From Aradus depressus (lineage: Eukaryota; Arthropoda; Insecta; Hemiptera; Aradidae), in contig OY759215.1 of NCBI GenBank assembly GCA_963662175.1, forward strand, positions 58,669,213 through 58,733,212: DNA of 64,000 bases, given 5' to 3'. Positions 1-10,965 of the stretch are shown one piece after another. The first letter of the stretch is position 1, and the number at the start of each line of letters is the position of its first letter. A program made the position numbers and the translations under genes. The notes below the pieces were generated by a model. That model ran no database searches. It saw only the letters and a program-made list of their open reading frames with translations, and was not told the origin of the DNA.

Positions 1-35
1 AGTTGGTAGAGAGAGCGAAAACTTAGTTGCTTTCA

Positions 36-185
36 TATAATTAGAGCTGAGGAAGTATATTTCCCTTGATCCACCAACTTTTACTTTTTTTTAATTTTTG
101 GATTCAGGAGATCAAAAAAAAAGCTGTAATACCAGTGAAAAGTGAGTAGTAACAGAATTGTTACATACTTCCCGTATAGTTTGTA
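36..185. repeat. M1 repeat copy, architecture A+B
   Basis: The stretch AGCTGAGGAAGTATATTTCCC near 45-65 matches the A-module end seen at about 47.7 kb (GCTGGGGAAACGTAC). The following GGATTCAGGAGATC and ACATACTTCCCGTATAG match the B-module found at 5.1, 9.8 and 17.9 kb. It is a decayed copy of a dispersed non-coding family with short inverted TACTTCCCCAGC-type ends. No protein is encoded. Confidence 0.5.
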
Positions 186-2086
186 GAGCTGGAGCATTGG
201 GAAAGGTGAGAAAGGGATGGTAGGATGAAGGTTTGGAGGAGACCATGGACCTGGAGTTGGGCTGGCTAACGTTACCAGACGACCAGGGGGTCATTACTTT
301 GGGTTTTTTGTCCTAAGGCCCAAGAACCCAAGCAGCCTCTCTCCATCTCAGACAGGGAGGCATGTTCAGAATTCAAAACAACAACCAGGAAAATAACATG
401 ATGGGGAGGGAGATACAAACCAGCCCTTACTTTCAAAAATATCTAAACATATCTAAAACAGAATACGTAAGGAAAATGTACACTGCCTCCCGATTAATCG
501 TGGTAATAAAGGGGATGAGAATAGACACAGTTTGTAGAATCTGTTCCATTATTCCTGTTTTTGGAATCCATTACTATTTTCTTCCAAGTTACGCCATTCA
601 TTCTGTCATTTCATGTGTCGCCGTGGAACCGTAAAACTGAAAAAATACAACTAAAAAACCGATCTCTACGTAGAAATTTGAAATAAACTGTTTAAACAGC
701 CACACAATAGTAATTATGCACCTTAGCAGCAGTTCTAGTATAATAACCGCAATAAATACGGACTTTTTATTGTTGTTTTTTTTCCTCGGTGACAGTTTGT
801 GACTAGAAACGATGAGTGTGGCCAGGGTTATAATATAATGGAGCGAGGAACTGCTGAGGGTGGGGTGAGTTAGCCCAACCGACACAATGGGAGGGTGGGG
901 TGCAGGGGAAATACGTTGGATGCACATCGTGAGAACAGGGCCTCCTCGGGAACAGGTTACCTACCATGGTACCTTGGCAGCACCAGCCATCCGCGGTGGG
1001 CCAGCAGGCAAGTACTGCAGACAGGCATTACTGGACCTTGTTTGGGCATATAGACGGGTCAGCCTTATTTCAATTCAACGAGAATCGACTTGCTAAGATT
1101 GTATCGATCGTTTAGCCAACCAAGCATGCTGACACCACCGACTGTCGTCGATACTTCATTAGATATGAATTATTAACGTCAGATGGAGCCAAGATGTTGA
1201 TAAATGAAGAAAGTCTCACGGATTCAGCTTAGGCATTTAAAATACCACATTTTCCTGACGTATTAACACGAAGGAAGTGTTCACACGTTTCCGTCGAAAG
1301 ATTCCATAGGTCGAATTGGTTAGAACGAACTGAGTCGACCAATGGCACTTGACCTTTGGTTAATGTGAATTGGTTATGGAATGCAATTGAACAAACTAGA
1401 TTCTATGATTTGCTCATTCAGATACCCGACTTCAGATGAAATAAAATGCCTCCAAACGGGTTGGTTGAATAAATGGAATAATAATAATAATAATAAAATA
1501 ATGGAGATGAGTAAAATATTATGCACACGTAGTAAGAAGAGTGAGGCCCTAAAATAGCGGAACAAATATTACACAACACAACGTGGAATCAAACTTAACT
1601 CTGGTCCATCACGGAAGGGAAAAGTTTCCAATCGTGTCACTTGCATGTGCAGAATTTAAGCACCATGGTTAAAATTGAAACTCTTCATTCGCAGATATGA
1701 CCTAAAGATGACCTAAACTGCAGAGTTTAGGGCTAATTCCGAAATAAATAAAACTAAGAACTTATTTAACTTTTATATTGGTCAACTCCACAAAAATATA
1801 TGAAAAATAAGGACACAGATCGCAGAAATGTATGAGCCGTTTGCTTGACAACTGTCAAATACTACAGAACTGGTCAGCCGTTCACCCTCCGCAACCATTT
1901 GACCTCTCTGATATATAACCAATTGAAAATGGTTGTTCCATTTAAATGAATAAAAGAGTATATACCTCTGGTTAATGGGCCCAGATTTAACGATTCCATT
2001 ATTTCATAAGTTACCAAACAGGGATGTACAGAGAAAAAAAAAAAAACCAAGATTAAAAAAAGTTCTTTGTGGTTTGGAGGATGAGA
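186..2086. other. Spacer without recognised features
   Basis: This is AT-rich unique-looking DNA. Only short chance reading frames occur, with no conserved motif. There is a small (AAT)n tract near 1480-1496. A mildly GC-richer patch at 885-1040 has no recognisable coding content. Confidence 0.5.
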
Positions 2087-2105
2087 GGGGGGGGGGGGGG
2101 GGGGG
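2087..2105. repeat. Poly(G) tract, 19 G
   Basis: Uninterrupted G homopolymer. It is one of several G/C runs of about 19 bases or more in a window that is otherwise AT-rich. Confidence 0.9.
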
Positions 2106-2204
2106 CAGACCTGACAACTTTAAACCTGCTCTCTATTACGTAACCTGGACATGCCAGTACAGCCGGAGCTCAGGGTCCACATCATAGCTCTCAAAAGAAC
2201 CACA

Positions 2205-2545
2205 AACTCAAACCGAGAAGGAAAACCGTTAGTAAATGTGAGCATAGGGCTTCCGGGTAACATGCTGAAGAATCGAGTGATTGCACAAGGCGAATAGCCT
2301 GGGCAAGCAAGGCAGAAACTCTCGGTAAACTACCACTAATTTTGGAAGATAGGAACCATCAACGCAAACCGAGAAGGAAAACCGATAGCAAGTGTGAGCA
2401 TAAGACGTCCGGGTAACACGTTGAAGAGTCGAGTGATTGCACAAGGCGAGTAGCCTCGGCAAGCAAGGCAGAAACTCTCGGTACACTACCACTAATTTTG
2501 GAAGAGATCAACGAGAACCGAGAGAGAAAACCGTTGACAATGGTT
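2205..2545. repeat. Tandem duplication, period about 156 bp
   Basis: AACCGAGAAGGAAAACCG begins at 2211 and again at 2367, and a decayed third start (AACCGAGAGAGAAAACCG) lies near 2516. Shared blocks inside each unit include GAGTGATTGCACAAGGCGA, GCAAGGCAGAAACTCTCGGTA and CTACCACTAATTTTGGAAGA. There are about two full units and one partial. Minus-strand reading frames across the array (2229-2492 and 2359-2715) are open but are best explained as by-products of the repeat. Confidence 0.85.
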
Positions 2546-4262
2546 AGCCTCGTGTAACCTGCTAGTACATAGTTGTTGATGATGAGGCCTATCTTACATC
2601 CTATCCTTTTCAATCGAGAGGGGAGACTCAGTCCGTTCACCTGATGTTGGCGATTTTTTCCCGATATCTTACCTTCACCGCCTCTCTTTCCATGAAAACC
2701 TAGTTTAACATCCACTCTTACAACACATACAATAGAATACGTCCATCTAAACGCAAATAAAAGAATTTCGAGATGAAAAAAAAATAATTCTGAAAAAAAT
2801 GAGTTTTCCTAAATTTTCAAGTAGGCCGATGATGTTACAAATCTGCCTATAACCCAATAGTCATCCCTTTAAAAAAAATTGATGATGAAAAAAATACCTG
2901 GGAAAAATCCAACGTCGGAAATATGCGCAGTTGCGATGCACTAAAAAACATATATATATAGGTGTAACTAACTTCCCTGGAAAATATGAATATACAAAAG
3001 GGCAGTAACAACCTTTTACCTTGCGAACTGCAACTTCAGTATGAGATATTACAAACTTGATCAGTGTTCCTACCTTCGCATATTACCTTTAACCACGGGT
3101 TTAGAGGGATGGGCTACATTGTATTTAACTTGAAACAAAAATTGAGTTTTCCAAAATTTCAAAATGGTAGCAAAGGCGGAGAGAGGCTAAAGATTTTCCG
3201 ACTACATACAATTCAATTTGGAAGTGAACATAGTAAGGTAGAAACAATACCTAACAAGTTCATGGAAAATAGTAATAAGTAAAATAATATGCGAAAAAAT
3301 GCGGCACATTAAAAAAAAAAAATTCAAGTGGGGTATTCAAATATAAGGTATTGAAACCCTAAAGTTGAATCAGTAGTTTGGCAACTTAGATATGGCGGTA
3401 GTGCGCAACCTCCAAATAGAAGCAGTAAGTTCCAAAAATTTAATATTTTAGTTTAAAAAAAAGTTTATTCAATCTGATAAAACCATATGAGGTCTTAAAT
3501 GACCGTTGTTATAATAAGAGAAAGGTAGGTGCGCCTCGCTTAGTCATTCCTTCCGGTACCGACTCGTGTTACCTACTGAGTTAGGTTATGGTTATATATT
3601 TTTTTTTAACCTAATAAAATATCTAAATACATGGATTAATTGAATTTTATTATGTGCGATGTATAAATAATTATGGATTATAGAACCTCACAAACTATAT
3701 TTTAGCACTGAGTTTAGTTTTTGAACAAATAAGGGAAAGGAGCAAAAGTTACAAAAGGACTGGGAGGTAAGGGATATGGAGAGGGTAAAAGTAGCCCCTT
3801 TGGGCACCCCCCACTCCACCGAGAGCCTTATCATCTAGTAGTTCAGTTCGAAATTTTATTTTATTTTAAACTCATCACGGTGGACTTAAATTTAATTGTA
3901 GGTTGGAAGAAGGTAGAAAGGAAATTACATTAAATTTCGAGAAAATTATCTGAAACACGGCGAAATTGTAATAGTAAGTATTACTGTAAATGTGCGACCT
4001 TTGAAGGTGAGAACTGATATTTTAAAAATGTTATAGTGAAAGATGTTAAGTAACTAAGTAATCCTAGACTGAAAATGAACACCAAAACTGGTGAGATAGA
4101 TTTATCTGACGGAACATATCTTTGGAAGAGAGGTTCTCCACTCGTTAAAGCTGCTATCTTTTTTGGCAGTCATACGACCCATCTAAAATGTTATCTCAAA
4201 CAGTATCTGAAATATGGGACAAGAGAAGCGGACGGTTCAACAAGATAAATCTGTGGTGTTGG
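2546..4262. other. Spacer without recognised features
   Basis: AT-rich DNA with A/T runs. A short block near 3315-3365 (AAAATTCAAGTGGGGT and following) resembles one near 42900-42930 and may be a decayed dispersed repeat. No gene, RNA or intact element was recognised. Confidence 0.45.
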
Positions 4263-4484
4263 AGTAAAGGGGTATATGTCAGTTTTTCTGTTTTCAGTTT
4301 TCAGAGAACTCCCATGTTTCTCAGTTGTCCCCCTTTTCACTTCCTTTTTTCTCAATGATGTCATAAGATTCCGACTTATTTCTCTTTACCCCAACATAGA
4401 GATCACCTATCTAAAGCAAGTTATGACTTGCTTTAGATAGCTGTTACCCATTTTCACAAAAAATTAACATATACCCCTTTACCC
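4263..4484. mobile_element. MITE-like inverted-repeat element with internal hairpin
   Basis: GTAAAGGGGTATATGT at 4264 is mirrored by ACATATACCCCTTTAC ending near 4483. This gives at least 16 bp of perfect terminal inverted repeat, with weaker similarity continuing inward. Inside, 4407-4440 is a perfect 15-bp stem (CTATCTAAAGCAAGT) with a 4-nt TATG loop. There is no coding capacity. A clear direct target duplication was not found, so the superfamily is unassigned. Confidence 0.6.
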
Positions 4485-4659
4485 AAACAGCACAGAAATG
4501 TCCTTAATTTGTTGATAAACGTGACAAAACATAATTCAAATTATGAGATAATCGATTTCCAACCATTTGAGTTACCAAACCTATTTGCTTAATACTAAAA
4601 ATTAAAAATATAATGATGATCGCACGATTTCCTATTGATTAATAGGGGCGTTACTAACC

Positions 4660-5135
4660 GAAAGCATGCACAGGGAAAAATCACCGGATATGTACTTCCC
4701 CAGCACAAATTAATCAATAACGTTTTCGCTATCCCACAAAGCTAATCGACCGTATGTGCTAAAACTCAATATTTGACTAATGAAATGGCTTCTGAAGCCT
4801 CATACTACATTTCATGTCGATACATTCATTACATCGGCAGTTATTAGGGTATTTGAGTACATCCTTCCCTTCGGCCGATTTGGCTAAAAATGAATAGGTG
4901 TCGTCCTTAGAGGGTTCTGGATACACATAGAAAATGTCGTGTCGATATATCGACAAATGTGATTTTGATACAAATGTATACATTCATTCTATCAGTTATC
5001 GTGGTCACAGCAGACAGGTTTTTTTTCGTTTTTGGAATCAGGAGGTGGGAAAACAGGAAATTCCGTTGAAAACTCCTCATCGAATTTCCGACCGATTACA
5101 TACCTTTTACACTTCGTACAGCAAGGGAAGTAAAA
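4660..5135. repeat. M1 repeat, near full length, architecture rcA+B
   Basis: Starts with ATCACCGGATATGTACTTCCCCAGCAC in pieces that match 17.5 kb. It then carries the inverted A module (TGTCGATACATTCATTACAT, ATTCATTCTATCAGTTATCG), a T-run, and the B module (GAATCAGGAGGTGGGAAAACAG). It closes at TTCGTACAGCAAGGGAAGTAA. Ends are short inverted repeats of the type TACTTCCCCAGC/GCTGGGGAAGTA. Non-coding, non-autonomous; its mobilising enzyme is unknown. Confidence 0.65.
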
Positions 5136-6156
5136 AATGGAAAATTCAGGTTCCAGAATATGTTTTCTGATTGAAGGAAAAAATAATAAATTTGAAAACT
5201 ATATTGGCTATATCGGGAAGGAGGAAAGAATCATTTATCCGGACCTGGAAATTTTGTTGAACCAGGGGATGGAAGGAACTTTTGATCTATTCTGCGCCCT
5301 TTCGTGAATCCGTCTATGTATACAATGAATGGGGCATACTGGTTACAAATGTCAGTAAGTGGTACATAGAAGCCAGGATGGTGGTAGCAAGTATCAGTCA
5401 ATGTACATTATTAACGAACCACAACGAGTGACGTCAACCCTACTTAATAACACAACTCATTGAAGGAATAAGACATTTCATGGAGCAACACGATCAGAGA
5501 GCTTTCAAAAATGTACCAATTTTCAACGACAGGTCTTAGCATAGTTTATAACGGAACCCCACAAAACTAAATAATTACTAACCGAAATCTGCAGACAAAA
5601 TTGACGAGAACGTATCTCTTGAGGTTTACGAAATAACTGCTTAAAAAAAAAACGCATAATAAAAAGTAATATTTTATTTCATGTATTTAAAAAAAAAAAA
5701 AAAAAACAATAACGCTTACTTTATTTTATTATAAGGAAATGTAATGAAATATAATTATCAAAGGAATTACACACATCTGAAGCCCTCGGAACACGATTAG
5801 ACAATTTTCTGATTAGTGTGTTCAAGTATGTTTGTTATAAGACTGGCACTGTGTGAGTTTTCCAACTCGAAAAAATTGTAGCCATAAACTTAGATCTGAT
5901 TATATTTTGGACGAAAATAGAAACCATTACTTCGGAGCCCAAGTACATTGTAATATAAACCTCTCAATGTTATTAATTAAATCAAAAATTTCTTGGATGA
6001 AAGTTTTCGAGAACAAAGCGAATACATTTTATATGACATACTTTTTTTCGAAGTCCCCCCCCTGTCTGCACGATACATGCCGGAAATCGCCTTAAAATCA
6101 TACCGTAACCAATGAGATTTAACATTTTTGCAGATATTGTGAAACACTTGATAAAA
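5136..6156. other. Spacer without recognised features
   Basis: AT-rich, with an A-run near 5689-5706. No conserved reading frame or structured element was seen. Confidence 0.45.
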
Positions 6157-6300
6157 ATAAAGAAAAAGTATGTTTTTTAAAAAATATTGTCTATTTCACA
6201 GATAATATATAATATGGTAGCAATACCGAAAGTACTCCCATATTATATATTATCTATGAAATAGACAATATTTTTTTTAAAAACATACGTTTTCTTTATT
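6157..6300. mobile_element. Foldback element, about 60-bp arms
   Basis: The left arm (6157-6217) and right arm (6238-6300) are near-perfect inverted copies around a loop of about 20 nt. Shared blocks are AATATTGTCTATTTCA and GATAATATATAATATGG. The loop segment GGTAGCAATACCGAAAG resembles the stem II plus GAAA portion of the hammerhead-like family at 47.4 and 52.2 kb (TATTGTCTATT..., GCCGAAACCGG), so this is probably a decayed relative. No coding capacity. Confidence 0.7.
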
Positions 6301-6324
6301 GATACCGTAACCATTGTTCTTTAT

Positions 6325-6442
6325 TGGACATTGATTTACGAGAAAACGTTTAGTCGTATCGAAAAATTAGTTCTTACAACAGAGGTTCCTTATAAAATTT
6401 CCAACCTACGAAATGTTCTGATATTTGAGATAGGACCAAATA
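6325..6442. repeat. Dispersed repeat R4, fragment
   Basis: Shares TATCGAAAAATT.G.TCTTAC, GTTCCTTATAAAATTTCCAA and TTTGAGATAGGA with copies at 50.6-50.8 and 55.6-55.8 kb. Non-coding; nature unknown. Confidence 0.6.
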
Positions 6443-8344
6443 ATGAAAAATAAATTTCTGTTGGAAATCAAGAACAAAGTAAAGTTTAAATTGTATGGAA
6501 TGACAACGCATTTTAAAAATGTTACAAATATTATTGATAGTTCAGAAAATAAATATAAATATATCCTTGTTCAGTTGAGGGGAAAAAAAGAAAATCTAAT
6601 TTCAAACCGTTTACATAACTTGGTTTATACATCGATATAGTAGGAAGGTGTTGTTATCTTTCTGTGCGTTGTACCGATATTACTGGGTAGTCACTAAATC
6701 TGGTGACTGCCAGGCAATGTCGACTACTACAGATAGTATACTATGGTTCATACGATTTATAATAAAACAAAATAAGCACAAATGCTTATTTACCAAACAT
6801 TTTCTCTTAATTACATAATTAACAACTGTATAAAGATTTGGAGATCCGAGATGTGAAGTTCGAACGATCGTAAAACTCATAGAAAACTTTTCTTGTCATA
6901 AAATTACATATCGCATCTTAGTTTTTTTTTTTTTTTTTTTTTTAATTTTTCAATAGTGTTCGTGCAATTAACCCAACCATGCAAAAGGAAGATGATTCAA
7001 CAAGACAACAAGAAAAATGAATCATTAGCGAACATATGTCAGAAAGTACACCATCTGGCTTGGTAATACGGAACAAAGGGTGGTAAATTTAATTTATTCT
7101 TCTTACATTCCCAGCCACACTGCACACAAGTTATTCAATAGAAGATAGAATTTATTGACTTTAGACAGGTTTTTTGATCCCCGGAATCCTACATCAACCC
7201 AATTGTTTTTATCTCATATCCAGAAATCTTTAAACATGACGCTTGTTAACCTTCAGCCAAATATGGGGTTAGTTATTCCAAAACCTTATTACCTCCGAAG
7301 GAATAGTATTTTAAAACAAATTTATATTTATATAAACAGTTTGGGATCTAATGATAGAGGTATGAACCTGCCGTTTCCAATTAAACGAGACAAAGGGAAG
7401 GGTGAAGTTTAGCAGGAGAGCGGAAACATTCAGTTCCAACCTCTACCAGATGTAGTAATCAAAAATTACACAAAAAGAATATTGGAGATGTGGATGACTG
7501 TTTGATTTTGTTTTGTACACAGCGGGAGACTTGGTAGAAGGACCAGTCGCACACATATGGCGAAGCGTCACGCTGGTAAAAATAGTTGAACGTCTGTCTG
7601 GTGAGTTCAAACGAGAGTCTGTCCTACCAATACTACACTTCTTTGAAGCAAACATTCGCAAAAACGTGAGAAGAAAAGGTGCAAGCAGTCTTTTTCATGG
7701 TACATACTTGCAACTTATGGCATATATTTACGGAGTAAGCAATATGAAAGAATAGAGAATTGTGGGAATTTTAAAATTGCAATAATAATTATGATGGGGC
7801 CAACAAATATTACCGTAATTAAATATGGACTAACAATAATAGAGAACAAAAATTTGCAATAATATACCAAGGCCGGGTAGAGACCGCCATGCTCCATGCC
7901 AAGTTGAAGCACACACCAACCATCGGAGATCAGTTCTCTAAAAGAAAGTAACGTCCACAAGGAAATATTATTCTCAGAGGACATTTCGCAGAACATAACG
8001 AAGCTTTTCATAAGCATCTAAGAACATTTTTCAACAGTATGGGTTATCATTTATCACCATTTTTTAATCGATACATGTCAAACTATGTGAATAGTCAAAA
8101 CAGCAGATACTTCACTGACTCGAGGCCACATTGCAGGGAACTCTCCAGGCATACATAGTATGTATTACGAGCCTCAAGAATCGAAATCTGCGGCACTTGA
8201 AAATCCATCTGTTTAAAAAAAAAAACATTCTGCTGTGTTTAAACCGTAATTATAATGCATTATTCAGCAATTTAAGCAGAAACTTCGTTATATTCAAAAC
8301 TATCCATCTTACGCCCTCAACAAAGTAACCATTTTTCACTAGAA
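6443..8344. other. Spacer without recognised features
   Basis: AT-rich DNA with a poly(T) tract near 6920-6943. Small open frames (for example 7513-7755 plus) show no recognisable domain and are not called as genes. Confidence 0.45.
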
Positions 8345-8672
8345 AATTCTACCTGGCCAAGGTTCGGGTATAAAATTCAATATTGTCACGTTCACAAGGC
8401 GTCTAATCTGACGAAACAAAAGACAGGAAGGACGATTGGGACAGGAGGCACTTTCGCTTGCCATATGGCGGCAGGAGCGTTGCCACAGGGTATCAGTTTT
8501 CCAGAGGGAAGGGAAAGCAGACTTGGGGAGTGCCTCTAGGAAGGAAAGTTGGGAAGGACTCACGGCCCAAACAAAGGAACCAAGCCTAGGAGGGGGCAAC
8601 ACGAGCCAAGGCTAAATAAACCGTCTCTGGCCCCTCATGCTACACATGCTAACTAACCACTCAGCCACCGGC
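8345..8672 (-). repeat. Possible tRNA-headed SINE, decayed
   Basis: On the minus strand, starting near 8672, GCCGGTGGCTGAGTGGTTAG looks like a class II (Ser/Leu-type) tRNA 5' end with A-box TGGCTGAGTGG. The B-box region is eroded. The following roughly 300 bp is GC-richer than its surroundings and has no coding signal. Only the A-box similarity supports the call. Confidence 0.3.
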
Positions 8673-8884
8673 TATCAACTTTACGTATTTTCAAGATGTA
8701 TAAGGAAGAGTTACCTATGAAGAGGCTCGTATCCATACCTGTTGCGATCATGGTCGACGGTTTTCATCCTGTCTCTTGTGGCAGAGCAGAGCGACCAACA
8801 GAGTACGCGACCACACACAACACACAGCAAAAGTGACCAGCAGGCGGAGCAGACTGGCTCAATGGCAACAGGACAACAGCAACA

Positions 8885-9115
8885 ACAGGAGAAAATATAA
8901 ATAAATATAAAATAAAATTTTGTTTTTAAAAAGAAAAAATGGGAGCACGTCACCAGAGACACATGACTGGGGGGAAGGCCGGCCACGAACTGAGGGGGCC
9001 TTGGTTTCCCCCACCACCAGCTGAAGGGGAGGGAGAGCTGGGAGGGGTGGGGGAGGACACGTGGAGTGGAGGGGGGGAGGGGAGAGCAGGTAGGAGGGGA
9101 GCAGTGCTTCACAAC
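8885..9115. other. Purine/GC-rich patch, function unknown
   Basis: A G-rich stretch (GGGGGAAGGCCGGCCACG and many GGAG repeats) with overlapping open frames on both strands. Composition alone explains the frames: Pro/Ser-rich on one strand, Gly-rich on the other. No gene is called. Confidence 0.4.
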
Positions 9116-9529
9116 TCTGAATTAGAGTTAATAGTTGATAAGCGAGTTGAATGTCACTTTAGGCTCTGCCCTGACTTACGGCACTACGTACGTTCACAAT
9201 CTTTCATCGTGCCACATTCAGAGTTATCTACATTTGGACCTCACAGAAAATACTTTTAAGATGTAGACTAAAATGTTAATCTGACGAAATATTGTACCAA
9301 GCTGCAAGAAATTTCTGAGAGGAAACCTTCCTCAAATTTGGAATAGATTAACTTGTGATAGGTCGGAGGTGCAGCGTGCCAAAATATCGAGCTCCTGGAA
9401 GTATGCTCATTGAGGAAATCCTCATTATATAGATATATATATTATTCCAGTTTTAAACGGGCTATCTTACAATTTTTATTTTTCAAAAATCCAATTTATT
9501 AATTATATTTCTATTAAAATCAATGATTG

Positions 9530-9900
9530 ACGTTGCCTCATAGTAAGGAATATATCAACACGAAATTCCCTATGTATCCCGACCCCCGACGACACCTACC
9601 TTGATTTTCAACCAAATAGGTCAGGGGAGGGGGGGGGGGGGGGGGGGGGGTCTCAAAAACCCTAATAACTGTCATTGTAATGAACATATCGACACGAAAT
9701 TTAGTATGAGGATCCAGATTCCCTGAGTAAGACATCCATTAATTTTGCACCAAATGAGTCGATTGTTTTGGAGGCAAGCACATTGCCATTGATTCACCCA
9801 TGACTTTATTATTATTGGATTCAGGGGGTTGAAAACTCACCCAACCGATTACATAACTTCCCACATACATACTTCATATAGCTGAGAAAGTAAAAAACCG
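9530..9900. repeat. M1 repeat copy, architecture A+B, with poly(G)
   Basis: Contains the A module (ATATCGACACGAAATTTAGT, GTATGAGGATCCAGATTCC, ACATTGCCATTGATTCACCC), followed directly by the B module (TTGGATTCAGGGGGTTGAAA, ACATAACTTCCCACATAC, TATAGCTGAGAAAGTAAAAA). Relative to the copies at 4.7 and 17.5 kb the A module is reversed. A 22-G run lies at 9629-9650. Non-coding. Confidence 0.6.
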
Positions 9901-10665
9901 TAAAACAATTTCCTGAATTGCTTCTAAATCAGATCACAGAGCCGGCTGCCAGCGGGAGGTGGGGGTGCGCACCCCTTCATACCTTACCATAGCCTTATTA
10001 TGTGCAGAGGATAATGCTGGATCCTGTTTACGTACAATATGTAATTCTCTCCCGAACTAAGTTATCTATCTACCTTACTTATTGACATTTATTTTTTGCC
10101 ATCTCACAAAAATAATTTTTTCACAAGTGTATTAGTGTATTTCTGAATAAAAAACAAAAAACTTGACTAACCAGGAAATTGATTTTACAAATACGGGACT
10201 ATTTTGAAGGATGTGTTCTTCCGCCTTAAAGAATAATATTGAAAACATTTATTGGCATGGTTTGATGAAGCTTCGACATCACCTCTATTTATATGAACGT
10301 CAAATAAGACAAATAAACTGAAGAAAGATTCAATAAGCGTGTGTGTAGTGTCTGAGAGAGGGAACAAACTGAAGTAGAAAGGGAAGGCTGTGAACAGGAG
10401 GAAGTGTATCCTCCGGACATACGTACATACATATCTTCAGCCTTAACTTCCTCAGGAAACATCCGTAACATTTCCCAGGGAATTTTTCTCACATCTGATT
10501 GTTTTTTGTTGTAATGGGGGAGGGAATCCAGATGTTATTTAAGATATTCTGAGGATAAATGGAGACGAGGGACTCTGAGAACCACCACTTGGAAGGAGCA
10601 TCACTAATTTCTTGGCACAATCAACTAGAGGCTCTAGTTTCATATTAGTTGCAATATAATTGTTT

Positions 10666-10951
10666 GAGGGCGCCCGTTGCACAGAGGTAACGTGCTTGCC
10701 TTCTAAACTCAAGATGGCGGGTTTGAAACACGGCCAAGGGCCTTAGTTTTTTTTATCTGGGAGGTGAAAAACCATTGAACACGTTGTCCTTCGGATGGGA
10801 CGTTAAGCGATACTCATTAGATACCCCTACCCTAAGTAGGGCCCTTAGGCCAAATTTGAGACTCCACAATAGAGACCTCATGTCCATACTCTGGTAGTAG
10901 GCGATATGACCTCGTAATTAAAGTCCGGGCATGAGTCACAATAACTAACTG
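10666..10951 (+). mobile_element. SINE1, tRNA-headed SINE with 9-bp TSD
   Basis: Begins with the tRNA-like GGGCGCCCGTTGCACAGAGG and retains an eroded B-box (GCGGGTTTGAAAC). The body has GGGACGTTAAGCGATAC, TCTGGTAGTAGGCGATATGA and the tail GAGTCACAATAACTAAC. It is flanked by the direct repeat TAATTGTTT at 10657-10665 and 10952-10960, a retroposition footprint. SINEs are transcribed by RNA polymerase III and use LINE reverse transcriptase. The best tRNA-like head of this family is the minus copy ending at 57132. Confidence 0.8.
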
Positions 10952-10965
10952 TAATTGTTTTCGAG

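Noticed and set aside
4407..4440. microRNA precursor
   Set aside because: A perfect 15-bp stem with a 4-nt loop is too short for a Drosha-type hairpin, and it lies inside a MITE-like element.
8711..9112. 133-codon minus frame rich in Pro/Ser/Cys
   Set aside because: Lies over G-rich low-complexity DNA and has an equally open opposite strand. No domain, splice pattern or start context.
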